The position numbers and the translations under genes are program-made. DNA of 64,000 bases. It comes from an uncultured Bacilli bacterium (GTDB taxonomy: Bacteria > Bacillota_I > Bacilli_A > RF39 > UBA660). The notes below the pieces were generated by a model. The model was given only the letters and a program-made list of their open reading frames with translations, ran no database searches and had not been told where the DNA came from. The stretch covers positions 186,001-250,000 of the forward strand of contig CAKPHU010000001.1 in the NCBI GenBank assembly GCA_934162125.1. Reading direction: 5' to 3'. The stretch's first letter is position 1; each line of letters opens with the position of its first letter. Below are positions 8,168 to 17,750 of the stretch, piece after piece.

Positions 8168-9146
8168 ATAACCATACTCCAAAAATAATACCAGCCATTG
8201 ATAATACTAAGCCACATACCCAAAACAATTTAACAATATCTGTTTCTTGCCAACCTAGTTTTTCAAAATGATGATGAATTGGAGTCATTAAAAATAATTT
8301 TTTATGAAAAACTGTTACCCAAAATGTTTGAAGTATAACACTTAAAGTTTCAATAACGAAGACACCTGCTACTACTAAAAGAGTTAATTCACGATGTGTA
8401 AGAATAGCAATAGCTCCCATAGCAGCTCCTAGAGCAAGAGAACCAGTGTCACCCATAAATACTTTGGCAGGATGCGTATTGTAGATTAAGAAACCTAATA
8501 AGCTACCTACAAGAATTAAACTAAAGATACCAATATCTTCAAAACCAACCATTAAAGAAATTAAACTGAAAGCAATAAAAGCAATAGCTGATAAGCCTCC
8601 AGCTAGACCATCTAGACCGTCTGTTAAGTTAACAGCATTAGATGCTCCAACTAAAACAAAAAGAATGAATAGACCATAGAGCCAGCCCATTTCAAGATCA
8701 ATATGAAGTGTTCCAACTACCCATGCAGTTTGACCACCACTACGCATATAAATATAGAAGAAACCTATGGCAATTAAAACTTGCATAAATAATTTTTGAT
8801 AAGTTGTAAGTCCTTCATTATTACCTTTTTTAATTGATAAAAAATCATCAAGGAAACCAATTAAGGCATAGCCTAAAAATACTAAGAGAACAATACCTAA
8901 ATTAGAAGTATAAGATACTTTTCCCATTAAAACTAAGGCCACTGTAGCAATAATTGTAGGTACAATAAAAATTAGTCCTCCCATAGTTGGAGTTCCTTCT
9001 TTTTTACGATGTGATTCTCCAACGAAGATACTTATTTTTTGACCTAGATGTAATTTTTTTAAACATGGTACTAAAAATAAACCTAAGATTGCTGAGGCTA
9101 TAAAGCCTACCATTATAGCAAAAATTGCTTTTGTTAGTAATAGCAT
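8166..9146 (-). CDS. mraY: Phospho-N-acetylmuramoyl-pentapeptide transferase
   Basis: 326 aa, ten-segment membrane enzyme that transfers phospho-MurNAc-pentapeptide to undecaprenyl phosphate (lipid I synthesis). Signature sequences are GTPTMGG, DDFLSIKKGNNEGLT, the NLTDGLDGLAGG loop with catalytic Asp residues, MGDTGSLALG and the C-terminal TPIHHHFE. SD GGAG precedes ATG 9146, with an extended -10 (TGATATAAT, 9172-9177) upstream. In most Bacilli mraY is in the mra/dcw cluster; here it is a monocistron 44 kb from mraZ. Confidence 0.97.
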   Translation of the reverse strand: MLLLTKAIFAIMVGFIASAILGLFLVPCLKKLHLGQKISIFVGESHRKKEGTPTMGGLIFIVPTIIATVALVLMGKVSYTSNLGIVLLVFLGYALIGFLDDFLSIKKGNNEGLTTYQKLFMQVLIAIGFFYIYMRSGGQTAWVVGTLHIDLEMGWLYGLFILFVLVGASNAVNLTDGLDGLAGGLSAIAFIAFSLISLMVGFEDIGIFSLILVGSLLGFLIYNTHPAKVFMGDTGSLALGAAMGAIAILTHRELTLLVVAGVFVIETLSVILQTFWVTVFHKKLFLMTPIHHHFEKLGWQETDIVKLFWVCGLVLSMAGIIFGVWL

Positions 9147-9233
9147 ATTTTCACTCCATTTCTATTAAGATATTATATCATATTAGCTTAAACAATATGA
9201 AAAAATAGATAAATTTAGACATAACTTGACAAA

Positions 9234-10634
9234 CTAATCATTAGTTAAAACCTTTACTTTAGCATTATTTGCTTTTAAAGTTATTTCTTCTTCTTTTTTT
9301 ATCTTTGTTAATTCTTCTTCTTTAAGATAAAGAGAAGTTTCTATTTCTTTTAAATTTTCTAATAATTCTTTTAGTTCTTTGACATTATCAAAATAATCTT
9401 TATACTCTTTTTCTAAGTAGGCAATCATAGATGAAACTTTAGCTGTAGTACTTTTTAATGTATCAATAGAATCATTCATAGTATTTAGAGCTGCTACTAT
9501 GGATGACTCATAATCTTTAGTTTCTAAAGTTGTATAGGTTGTTGTTTCAACTTGAGGATGAAGAAGACTATTCATAGCATTTAAGTACATAACTGTTCCT
9601 AGGGCAACAGCTTTGATACCAGTAGGTCCTGGTGCTAAAAGTGTGGCCGTAGTTAAGTTTCTAAGACGATTAGCGTTATTTCTTAGATATCTTAAATGTG
9701 TTTCAGTGTGTTTAACAAGTTCTGTAGAGTTTGCTACTTGTTCTCTTAAATTATATGCAACTTGTTCTTGTTCACGAGCAAATGTAATCAAATCTTTATG
9801 ATAAAGATATAGGTCTTCATAATCTTTTTTTGTTTTATCAAACTTTTCATAATCAATATTTAACTGTTCTTTTTTATCTTCTAATTTATTATCTAGAGAA
9901 TCTTTCTTCTGCTCTAGTTCAGTTATTTTAGAAGAAAGACTTTGATATAAATCTGAATCTTTTAAAACGGCATTTAACTCTTCTGAAGAAAAGTTTTCTA
10001 AATATTCATTTACTAAGTCATAAAGTTCTCTACTTGTTTCTTTTAGGGAACTATTAGCTTCTATTTTATTTTGAAGTTCCTCTAGTTTATTTAGAAGTAA
10101 TTTCATTTTAGCAAGGAGTTCTTCTAATTCTTTCTTTTCATAAACATTTTCGTAGTTAGCTTCTAGTATTTCATAATCTGTTTTTAATTCTTGATATTCA
10201 AGATAGATTGATTCTAGATAATCTTGATATTTTGATACTAAGTTTTTTTCTAAAGGAAGATTTGCTTCTTTAGGAATGGAAATTTCTACTTGATAATCTT
10301 TATTTTCTTTGGTAAATTCACTTAGCTTAAAGTCTTGAGGAAGGGATATTTCTACTTTTTCTGCAGACTTTTTTTGAATTTTTACTTTTTTAGTTGCGGA
10401 AGCAAAATTAAATTTATTTATTTTGTGTTCAGTACAGTTATCAACTAGTTCTTTTAACATAGTTCCAGTTAGAACTAAAGGGAAAACAACAAGAGCTCTT
10501 TTGATATTATCTTTTTTTACTTGTGCTTCTAATTCTTGTAGCTCTTGATCAGAAGTTTCTTTATTTCTTTTTTGTAAAATAAAAGTTCTTCTTAAATCGT
10601 TGTAACCACCCTTCGCGCCACGATCTTCATTCAT
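9234..10634 (-). CDS. Coiled-coil hypothetical protein
   Basis: 466 aa, unrecognised. Residues about 105-310 are strongly charged heptad-like helices (Glu/Lys/Leu rich), about 320-355 contain a hydrophobic stretch (LTTATLLAPGPTGIKAVALGTVMYL) that could be a membrane hairpin, and a second coiled coil runs from about 380 to 455. This resembles filament- or scaffold-type proteins. ATG 10634 follows SD GGTGATA; a frame opening 12 bases upstream would translate the SD. It is transcribed alone. A second coiled-coil protein with a similar initiation region (GATACTAATG) lies at 45585-46856. Confidence 0.6.
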   Translation of the reverse strand: MNEDRGAKGGYNDLRRTFILQKRNKETSDQELQELEAQVKKDNIKRALVVFPLVLTGTMLKELVDNCTEHKINKFNFASATKKVKIQKKSAEKVEISLPQDFKLSEFTKENKDYQVEISIPKEANLPLEKNLVSKYQDYLESIYLEYQELKTDYEILEANYENVYEKKELEELLAKMKLLLNKLEELQNKIEANSSLKETSRELYDLVNEYLENFSSEELNAVLKDSDLYQSLSSKITELEQKKDSLDNKLEDKKEQLNIDYEKFDKTKKDYEDLYLYHKDLITFAREQEQVAYNLREQVANSTELVKHTETHLRYLRNNANRLRNLTTATLLAPGPTGIKAVALGTVMYLNAMNSLLHPQVETTTYTTLETKDYESSIVAALNTMNDSIDTLKSTTAKVSSMIAYLEKEYKDYFDNVKELKELLENLKEIETSLYLKEEELTKIKKEEEITLKANNAKVKVLTND

Positions 10635-10687
10635 TAGTATCACCATTATTATTTTATCATGAAATATATTTATTTAAAGTTTTTTTC

Positions 10688-10721
10688 GAAAATTAAAAGG
10701 CCTTTTACAGCCTTAATTTTC
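10688..10721 (-). terminator. Possible terminator after the amino-acid ABC genes
   Basis: Long stem with a 2-nt bulge (GAAAATTAA-GGC / GCC-TT-TTAATTTTC) over the end of the ATPase gene. The U-tract is interrupted, so termination is less certain than at other sites. Confidence 0.4.
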
Positions 10722-11438
10722 ATTTACTTTTGATAAGAATTCTTTTAATCTTTTATCTTTAGGATTATTAAATAATTCTTCAGGTGTATTTTCTTCAATA
10801 ATTTTACCATCATCCATAAAAATTACTTTAGTAGTAAAATTTTTAATAAAATTCATTTCATGAGAGACAACTATCATAGTCATACCACCTAAAGCGATTT
10901 CTCGCATTAAATCAGTTACTTCACCAATCATTTCTGGATCTAGAGCTGATGTTGGTTCATCAAAAAGCATAAGATCTGGTTCCATTAGAAGAGCTCTAAC
11001 AATGGCAATACGTTGTTTTTCACCACCAGATAATTCGTCTGGGTAAGAATCTTTTTTATCTAAGAGATCAATTTTCTTTAGAAATTCGTTTGCTTTCTTT
11101 GTTGCTTCTTCTTTAGTTAAAAGATCTAATTTAGTTGGAGCTAAAATAATGTTTTCTAAGACAGTCATATTATTAAATAAATTAAATGATTGAAAAACCA
11201 TACCTATTTTTTGACGAGTAGCTGGTAAATTATGATAGTAATTCATTTTCTTACCTTCAAAGATAATTGTACCAGAAGTAGGAATTTCTAATAAATTTAG
11301 ACATCTTAGAAGAGTTGATTTACCACAACCTGATGGTCCAATGATACCTATTACATCCCCTTTTGAAACATTAAAACTTATTCCTTTTAAAACTTTTTTA
11401 TTACCAAAAGATTTTTTTAAATTTTTAACCTCTAACAT
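10713..11438 (-). CDS. glnQ: Polar amino acid ABC transporter, ATP-binding protein
   Basis: 241 aa ATPase of the GlnQ/HisP type. Walker A is GPSGCGKST, signature LSGGEKQRIAIVRAL, Walker B LMLFDEPTSALDPE, and the H-loop is VVSHEMNF. It drives import through the fused binding-protein/permease encoded immediately upstream, whose 3' end overlaps this start by 14 nt (translational coupling). Substrate is a polar or basic amino acid. The arginine deiminase operon next door makes arginine a reasonable guess, but the sequence does not prove it. Confidence 0.92.
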   Translation of the reverse strand: MLEVKNLKKSFGNKKVLKGISFNVSKGDVIGIIGPSGCGKSTLLRCLNLLEIPTSGTIIFEGKKMNYYHNLPATRQKIGMVFQSFNLFNNMTVLENIILAPTKLDLLTKEEATKKANEFLKKIDLLDKKDSYPDELSGGEKQRIAIVRALLMEPDLMLFDEPTSALDPEMIGEVTDLMREIALGGMTMIVVSHEMNFIKNFTTKVIFMDDGKIIEENTPEELFNNPKDKRLKEFLSKVNEN

Positions 11439-12867
11439 TATTTAACCTCTTTTCCATTAGACTTACTAGTTTACTTAGACCATATGTAATAGCTAAATAA
11501 ATAAGTGCAATTAGAATTAATGGGAAGAAATAGTCATAAGTACGAGATGCAATGATATCACTGGCTTTAGTTAATTCAACTATGCCAATATAAGCACCTA
11601 CTGATGTTTCTTTTACTAGAGTAATAAATTCATTACCTAAAGCAGGAAGAATATTTTTTAGAGCTTGTGGAAAAACAATATAAGTCATTACTTTCCTATA
11701 ATCTAATCCTAGAGCTGCTCCGGCTTCTTTTTGACCTTTATCTACGGAATTTAGACCAGCTCTAATTATTTCAGCTACATAAGCAGCACTGTTCATTCCA
11801 AAGGCTAAGATTCCAACTAGAACAATATTGATTGATGTTGTCCTAAAGATTACATAATAAATTATCATTAATTGAAGAATACTTGGAGTACCTCTAATTA
11901 CGGTTATATAGAATTTAGCTAATAAGTTTAAAATTTTTAGTTTATTAGTATTTTCATGATAGTTTCTAATTAGAGCTAAAAGTGTTCCTAGAATAACTCC
12001 TAAGATAACAGCACCTAAAGCAATTATCAAAGTATTTGCTAGACCTTCTAAAATATATTTATATCGGCCATCATAAATAACTGTATTATAAAATCTATCT
12101 ATAAGAGTTTGATGTTCATTTTCAATTGTTTCAATACCCATATGTGAAAGAATTAATTTATCAATTTCACCAGTTTTTTTCATTTCTTTGATTGTTTCGT
12201 TACAAGCATCAAGTAGTTCTTGATTACCTTTAGCGACTACCATTCCATAGTTATCTACTACTAATGGTTCATCTAATATTTTCATATTTGAAGTAATGAG
12301 CTTTTTGGCTGGTAATTCATCCATAACAACAGCATTTACTTTATCATTTTTTAAGTCTTCAATAGCAGCTAAAAATTTCTTTTCACGGATAATTGTAATA
12401 TCTGGATAGTTTTCCGTAAGATAAGTATCGGCTACTGTTCCAAGTTGAACTGCAACTTTACCACTTAAGGTACTAGGAGAAGTGATATTGGTAGAACTTT
12501 TAATAATTATAACTTGTTTGGAAGAAGCATAATTATCTGTAAAGTCTACTTCTCTAGCACGTTCTTTAGTATAGGAAATACCTGCCGCACCTAAATCACT
12601 TTTGCCTGTTTTTACTTCACTAATAATGGAGTCAAAAGCAACATCTTTGATTACTAATTTCTTGTTTAGTTTTTTTGCTATCTTTTTAGCAATATCAATG
12701 TCTACTCCTACTACTTTACCAGAAGAGTAATATTCATAAGGGGCAAAACCAGCTTCCGTTACTAAAATTAATTCATCTTCTGAAGCTGCTACATTAGGAA
12801 TAGTGCTTAAGAAGAAAGTAAATAAAACTACGACCATCAATATGATGGGTACTACTCTTTTTTTCAT
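11425..12867 (-). CDS. Fused amino-acid binding protein / permease (GlnH-GlnP type)
   Basis: 480 aa. Residues 1-28 are a signal peptide, about 30-255 a periplasmic-binding-protein type 3 domain (FAPYEYYSSGKVVGVDIDIAKKIAK, SDLGAAGISYTKERAREVDFT), and about 270-475 a HisM-type permease with ABSS-like loop EAGAALGLDYRKVMTYIVFPQALKNILPA. The binding domain is thus tethered to the channel, as in GlnP-type importers of Firmicutes. With the downstream ATPase it forms a complete importer with one copy of each part per gene pair. It is separated from arcCD by a terminator, so it is a separate operon. SD AGGTGAG precedes ATG 12867. Confidence 0.92.
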   Translation of the reverse strand: MKKRVVPIILMVVVLFTFFLSTIPNVAASEDELILVTEAGFAPYEYYSSGKVVGVDIDIAKKIAKKLNKKLVIKDVAFDSIISEVKTGKSDLGAAGISYTKERAREVDFTDNYASSKQVIIIKSSTNITSPSTLSGKVAVQLGTVADTYLTENYPDITIIREKKFLAAIEDLKNDKVNAVVMDELPAKKLITSNMKILDEPLVVDNYGMVVAKGNQELLDACNETIKEMKKTGEIDKLILSHMGIETIENEHQTLIDRFYNTVIYDGRYKYILEGLANTLIIALGAVILGVILGTLLALIRNYHENTNKLKILNLLAKFYITVIRGTPSILQLMIIYYVIFRTTSINIVLVGILAFGMNSAAYVAEIIRAGLNSVDKGQKEAGAALGLDYRKVMTYIVFPQALKNILPALGNEFITLVKETSVGAYIGIVELTKASDIIASRTYDYFFPLILIALIYLAITYGLSKLVSLMEKRLNNVRG

Positions 12868-12897
12868 CGTCTCACCTATTATAATAGTAACACAAAA

Positions 12898-12917
12898 GGA
12901 AGTATTTGAAAACTTCC
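12898..12917. terminator. Symmetrical hairpin in the leader of the amino-acid ABC operon
   Basis: GGAAGT, 8-nt loop, ACTTCC, flanked by complementary A and T runs on both sides (about ten base pairs in all). On the minus strand it lies 30 nt upstream of the importer start with only UUUUGUG after it; on plus it has a better U-tract. It could be a back-up terminator or a weak attenuator. Confidence 0.4.
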
Positions 12918-12972
12918 TTTTTCATCTTTTGTAGTAATTTTTACGATAATATCAGTAATTAAACTATTTTAT

Positions 12973-13000
12973 AAAAGAAAAAGTTCGCATTTAGCGAACT
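12973..13000 (-). terminator. Terminator of the arc operon
   Basis: Minus-strand AGTTCGC, loop TAAAT, GCGAACT, then UUUUUCUUUU, 15 nt after the arcCD stop. A strong intrinsic terminator separating arcABCD from the ABC importer. Confidence 0.9.
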
Positions 13001-13014
13001 CTCTATTTGAACTC

Positions 13015-15399
13015 TTATAAAATTAACATTGCAACTGTAAGAACGATTATATTTACTACGAAGATTGTAATTAATACTTTCATAGCCCATTTAATCCATG
13101 ATGTATATTCTACTTTTGCTAATGCTAAACCTCCCATAATAGCTCCGCAAGTTGGTGTAAATAAGTTTACAAAACCATTTGCAGCTACCATACCCATTAA
13201 TGTTGCTTCAACGCTATATCCTACTTCATGTGCAAGTGGAGCCATAATTGGAGCAGATAATGTTGCTAGACCACTACTTGATGGTACTAGTACTGATAAG
13301 ATTGTATGGAAAATATAATTTAATGGTGCAAATACACCTTTAGGTACTTTTTGTAACATTTCAGCAACGTTGTAAATTAGATAATTATCTAAGTATGTTT
13401 CTTTCATTAAGATTGAAGCACCACGTGCTACGGCAATAATTAAAATTACGCCAACCATGTCATCAGCACCATCTACTATTTTGTCAACGATCTCTTTTTC
13501 TTTCATACCATTAACAATAGCAATTATGATAGTCATGATTAAGAACCATAAAGTTGCTTCTTGGAAATACCATTGTCCTATTGGACAACCAGCTAACCAT
13601 GCAAGGTTAATAATTGGAGTATCAGCAAAGAATGTGATACCAAAGTCTTCCCATGGAATGAAACTAATAATCATGATTACGAAAGTTAAAGCAAATAAGA
13701 TTAAAGTAACTTTTTGTTTACCAGTTAATTTTACATCTTTATCAATACCATCTTCACCATAAGTTGCTTCCATAGCTTTTTGTTCTTGAATACTTAAAAT
13801 AGTTGAACCTTTTTTCTTAATTACTTTCTTAGCATAAGCTACTACAAATAATATAGAAATAACTAATGTTGTTAACCATAATACAGTACCAAGTCCAATA
13901 ATTGTACCTTGACTTATTACAGTTCCTTCAGGTAGTGCTGATTTAGCAGCATCAACTGCAACACCTACCGCGAATGGATTAACAGTTGATCCTAAAACAC
14001 CAGAACCAGCTCCTAAAAGAACTATGGCAGATGAAACTATTGTGTCCATACCAGCAGCTACCATTGTAGCAGCAAGTAAAGCATAGAAACCAACAGTCTC
14101 CTCTAACATACCATATGTTGTTCCACCAATTGAGAATAAAGTCATAAGAATTGGAATTAATACTAATTCATGACCATGTAGTTTTTTAATTAAAACTTGA
14201 ATTCCAGTCTCAATAGCGTTAGTGGAATTAACAACTTTTAAGAACGAACCTAAAATTAAGATAAATACACAAATATCAATAGCATCACCAAAACCTTGAA
14301 CTGGTGCTAATAAAGTTTGTGATAATGTAGCTCCTACAACTCCACTACCATTTACTAACTCTTCATTATCCATGATAGCAGTTGGTAATAAGTGAGTTAT
14401 TAGGGCTAATATAAATATTAATAATAAGATAATTGTAAAGGCACTTAATGAGAAAGATACACGTTTCTTTTCAGGCTCTTTCTTTACTTGATCCTTATAG
14501 ATTAAAGTACCATTCTTTCCTTCTAAAGCATCTTTAGCTTTATCTAATGAAGAAATAACTGCTTCATGTTCAGTTGCTTTAACAAATTCTGTTGCAGCTT
14601 CTACTTTTGGTAACATGCTACCTTCTTTGAATTCATCATTTCTCATAGCAACACGAGCCTCTGCTACAGACATCTTAGCAACTTGTTTTTCATTTTCCTT
14701 TTTATAGTTAAGGCTAACTTTTTCAACGTCTGTTAAAATTAATAACTTATCAGCATTTATTTCCTGAGCAAGTAAAGCACTTGTTCTGTCTTTGTCGATT
14801 ACAGCATCAATTCCTTCATAGCCATCTGTTTTAGTTCTAACTACTGGAATTCCACCACCTCCACATGCAATAACAATTGTTCCTTCACTCATTAATTTTT
14901 CAATTGTATTTAACTCAAGAATTTTCTTTGGTTTTGGAGAAGCTACCACTTTACGATATCCTCTACCAGCATCCTCTTTGTATACAGCTTTATCAATTCT
15001 TCTTTTTGCTTCAGCTTCTTCTTTAGTTAAAAATTCTCCAATTGGTTTAGTTGGATTTTGGAAAGCAGGGTCTTTTGGATCTACTTCTACTTGAGTTACA
15101 ACAGTAACAACACTCTTTTTGATACCGCGCTTTTCTAATTCATCTTTTAGTGTTTGTTGTAACTGATAACCAATATATCCTTGAGACATTGCTCCGCTTT
15201 CAGCAAATGGAACATTTTCGTCTTTCATTGACTCATAGATCATACCAACTTGTGGTCCATTACCATGAGTTATTACTACTTCATTTCCTGAAGCAATGAT
15301 GTCGACTAGATGTTTTGCTGTTTTTTCAATTACTATTTGTTGTTCATCAGGGTTTTTTCCTAATGCATTACCACCTAATGCAATAACAATTTTACTCAT
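13015..15399 (-). CDS. arcC: Carbamate kinase fused to YfcC/ArcD-type antiporter
   Basis: 794 aa in one uninterrupted frame. Residues 1-310 are a full-length carbamate kinase (VIALGGNALGK, THGNGPQVG, CGGGGIPVV, DKDRTSALLA), which makes ATP from carbamoyl phosphate. After a short charged linker (EPEKKRVS, about 312-322), residues 323-794 are a polytopic YfcC-family carrier (GGTTYGMLEETVGFYALL, STVNPFAVG, LVPSSSGLATLSAPIMAPLA), the family that supplies ArcD-like arginine/ornithine exchange. Normally these are two genes. arcB ends 8 nt inside this gene (SD GGAG 10 nt before ATG). It completes the arginine deiminase pathway in one operon. I regard the fusion as real at sequence level; the substrate is inferred from context. 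Confidence 0.92.
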   Translation of the reverse strand: MSKIVIALGGNALGKNPDEQQIVIEKTAKHLVDIIASGNEVVITHGNGPQVGMIYESMKDENVPFAESGAMSQGYIGYQLQQTLKDELEKRGIKKSVVTVVTQVEVDPKDPAFQNPTKPIGEFLTKEEAEAKRRIDKAVYKEDAGRGYRKVVASPKPKKILELNTIEKLMSEGTIVIACGGGGIPVVRTKTDGYEGIDAVIDKDRTSALLAQEINADKLLILTDVEKVSLNYKKENEKQVAKMSVAEARVAMRNDEFKEGSMLPKVEAATEFVKATEHEAVISSLDKAKDALEGKNGTLIYKDQVKKEPEKKRVSFSLSAFTIILLLIFILALITHLLPTAIMDNEELVNGSGVVGATLSQTLLAPVQGFGDAIDICVFILILGSFLKVVNSTNAIETGIQVLIKKLHGHELVLIPILMTLFSIGGTTYGMLEETVGFYALLAATMVAAGMDTIVSSAIVLLGAGSGVLGSTVNPFAVGVAVDAAKSALPEGTVISQGTIIGLGTVLWLTTLVISILFVVAYAKKVIKKKGSTILSIQEQKAMEATYGEDGIDKDVKLTGKQKVTLILFALTFVIMIISFIPWEDFGITFFADTPIINLAWLAGCPIGQWYFQEATLWFLIMTIIIAIVNGMKEKEIVDKIVDGADDMVGVILIIAVARGASILMKETYLDNYLIYNVAEMLQKVPKGVFAPLNYIFHTILSVLVPSSSGLATLSAPIMAPLAHEVGYSVEATLMGMVAANGFVNLFTPTCGAIMGGLALAKVEYTSWIKWAMKVLITIFVVNIIVLTVAMLIL

Positions 15400-16387
15400 C
15401 TTTTAAAGTCTCCAACATTACAGCTTTAATAGTATGTAGTCTGTTTTCAGCCTCTTCGAAGACACGAGACTTACTAGATTCAAATACTTCATCTGTAACT
15501 TCCATTTCTTTAATTCCAAATTTTTCTTCGATTTCTTTACCTATTGTTGTCTCATTGTTGTGGAAAGAAGGTAAGCAATGTAGGAAGATGGCATGTTCTT
15601 TAGCATTATTCATTACTGCCATATTAACTTGATATGGTTTTAAAAGATTAATTCTTTCTTGCCATAATTCCATTTTTTCTCCCATTGATACCCAAACGTC
15701 TGTATAGATAGCATCAGCGTCTTTTGTGCCTTCCATAATGTCTTCTGTCATAGTAATTGTAGCTCCTGTTTGTTCTGCAATTTTACGACATTCAGCAACT
15801 AGAGTTTCTTCTGGCCATAAATTTTTTGGAGCACAACAAGCAAAATGCATTCCAAGTTTAGCACTAACTACCATTAAAGAGTTAGCAACATTGTTTCTAG
15901 CATCACCACAAAATACTAATTTACGACCTTCTAAAGAACCAAATTCTTCTTGAATAGTCATAACATCAGCTAACATTTGTGTTGGATGGAATTCATTCGT
16001 TAAACCATTCCATACTGGTACTTTACTATACTTAGCTAGGCTTTCTACTATATCTTGACCAAAGCCACGATATTCAATACCATCATACATTTTATCTAAG
16101 ACACGTGCAGTATCTTCGATTGTTTCTTTTTTACCCATTTGAGATCCTGTTGGTCCCAAATAAGTAGCTTGCATACCTAAATCATGAGCACCTGCTTCAA
16201 AAGCACATCTTGTTCTAGTTGAATCTTTTTCAAAGATCATTGCAATTTGTTTGCCTTCTAGATAACGATGTGGCTCACCATTATGTTTCTTTCTTTTTAA
16301 TTCAATTGCAACATCTAATAGATGTCTAATTTCTTCTGGAGTATAATCCAAAAGTTTTAGGAAATCTCTTCCTTTTAAGCTTACCAT
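15392..16387 (-). CDS. arcB: Ornithine carbamoyltransferase (catabolic)
   Basis: 331 aa. Converts citrulline plus phosphate to ornithine plus carbamoyl phosphate. Motifs are STRTRCAFE (carbamoyl-phosphate loop), FHPTQMLAD and the catalytic HCLP. It starts with SD GGGAGGACG inside the end of arcA (7-nt overlap) and overlaps the start of the kinase-transporter fusion by 8 nt, so the three proteins are translationally coupled. Operon position and order arcA-arcB-arcC support the catabolic role. Confidence 0.96.
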   Translation of the reverse strand: MVSLKGRDFLKLLDYTPEEIRHLLDVAIELKRKKHNGEPHRYLEGKQIAMIFEKDSTRTRCAFEAGAHDLGMQATYLGPTGSQMGKKETIEDTARVLDKMYDGIEYRGFGQDIVESLAKYSKVPVWNGLTNEFHPTQMLADVMTIQEEFGSLEGRKLVFCGDARNNVANSLMVVSAKLGMHFACCAPKNLWPEETLVAECRKIAEQTGATITMTEDIMEGTKDADAIYTDVWVSMGEKMELWQERINLLKPYQVNMAVMNNAKEHAIFLHCLPSFHNNETTIGKEIEEKFGIKEMEVTDEVFESSKSRVFEEAENRLHTIKAVMLETLKDE

Positions 16388-17625
16388 TCAACGTCCTCCC
16401 TTACTAATGGCATAGACATACATCTTGGACCACCACGGCCACGCCCTAGTTCAGCACCATGTATTTCAATTACTTTTAGACCAGCGTCACGTAATACTTG
16501 ATTAGTTACGTTGTTACGATCGTAGACAACTACAACACCTGGAGCAATACATAAAGTATTTGAACCATCATTCCATTGTTCTCTTTCTGAAGCTACTTTA
16601 TCGCCACCAGCACATGGAATAAGCGTTACTGGATGATTTAAATATTTTTCTAGAATTTCTGATAGTGAACCAGTTACTTCTTTAACATTTAAATCTTCAT
16701 AAGTTGTTGGATCATATCCTTCAGTAATTTCATATACTTGTAGAGTGTCAGAAATACCAGGATGGTATGTAAATGTATATTTGTCTATTTGTGTAAATAC
16801 TGTGTCCAAATGCATAAAAGCTCTTGATACAGGAATATTGAATGCTAAAATTGTATCAATTTTGCAAGTCTCATCCTTGAAGAAGTTTTTAGCAATTTGA
16901 TCGATTGCTGCTGCTTCAGTTCTTTGAGAAATACCAATAGCAACTATATGATCATTGATGTTTAGAACATCGCCACCTTCAGTATGCCAGTGATAACCTC
17001 TGTTATAGTACAAAGGTGTCTCTTTGTAGTCTTTATGATATTTGAAAACATATTCAGCATAAATACACTCTCTATTTCTAGTTACAGAATACATATGGTT
17101 TAAGTTAGCACCTTCACCTACACTAGCAAAATTATCTCTAGTGAAATATAAGTTAGGCATAGGAGCAGCAATAAACTTCTCTGGTTCATCAACTAGATCA
17201 ACAAGAGTCTTTTCAACATCTCTCTTATGAGCTGGTAGATCTTTTATTTGGATGCCTTCCATTGTTTGTAACACGAGTTGTTTTGGATCTTTGATATCAT
17301 CTAAGAAATTATAAACTAGATTACGATATTTAATGGTATGGATACCAGCTTCTTTAATGAATTGTTTAATGAATCTAGTACGAACTTCATTATTTTTAAT
17401 AACGTCTGCGACTAAATCTTCTAGATAAACAACCTCTACTCCATTCTCTCTTAGAGCTTGCGCAAAAGCATCATGTTCTTTCTGAGCATCTTCCAAATAT
17501 GGAATGTCATCAAAAAGTAATTCACTCAAAGTATCTGGTGTTAAATTTAATAATTCGTTTCCAGGACGATGAAGTAAAACTTTTTTTAACTTTCCAATTT
17601 CACTTGTTACATGAATACTACTCAT
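16381..17625 (-). CDS. arcA: Arginine deiminase
   Basis: 414 aa. Hydrolyses arginine to citrulline and ammonia, the first step of the arginine deiminase pathway that gives ATP and acid resistance. Motifs: FTRDNFASVG, HTEGGDVL, HLDTVFTQ and the catalytic Cys in GGPRCMSMPLVRED. First gene of arcABCD. SD AAGGGAG precedes ATG 17625. A promoter with 16-nt spacing (TTTACT 17702-17707, TATAAT 17680-17685 with extended TG) lies upstream. A leader of about 50 nt contains small dyads that could bind a regulator; no clear ARG box was recognised. Confidence 0.97.
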   Translation of the reverse strand: MSSIHVTSEIGKLKKVLLHRPGNELLNLTPDTLSELLFDDIPYLEDAQKEHDAFAQALRENGVEVVYLEDLVADVIKNNEVRTRFIKQFIKEAGIHTIKYRNLVYNFLDDIKDPKQLVLQTMEGIQIKDLPAHKRDVEKTLVDLVDEPEKFIAAPMPNLYFTRDNFASVGEGANLNHMYSVTRNRECIYAEYVFKYHKDYKETPLYYNRGYHWHTEGGDVLNINDHIVAIGISQRTEAAAIDQIAKNFFKDETCKIDTILAFNIPVSRAFMHLDTVFTQIDKYTFTYHPGISDTLQVYEITEGYDPTTYEDLNVKEVTGSLSEILEKYLNHPVTLIPCAGGDKVASEREQWNDGSNTLCIAPGVVVVYDRNNVTNQVLRDAGLKVIEIHGAELGRGRGGPRCMSMPLVREDVEW

Positions 17626-17679
17626 TCTTTTTTCTCCCTTCTTTATTAGTATAATAAGTCATCCTTATTATCTAAGATA

Positions 17680-17707
17680 ATTATATCAGATAAAAAGAGA
17701 AAGTAAA
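17680..17707 (-). promoter_or_regulatory. Promoter of arcABCD
   Basis: Minus strand -35 TTTACT (17702-17707), 16-nt spacer, extended -10 TGATATAAT (hexamer 17680-17685). It lies between the upstream PBP terminator and arcA. Confidence 0.6.
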
Positions 17708-17750
17708 TAGAGAAAGAAGTTTATAAAGAAAAAAGATAAGAAAAATGGCG

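Noticed and set aside
13007..13762. Plus-strand ORFs opposite the transporter half of arcCD
   Set aside because: Antisense frames of a hydrophobic coding region; no SD or promoter; the minus-strand protein has clear family motifs.
17641..17700. ArgR (ARG box) operator upstream of arcA
   Set aside because: AT-rich dyads are present but none matches a Gram-positive ARG box well enough to claim.
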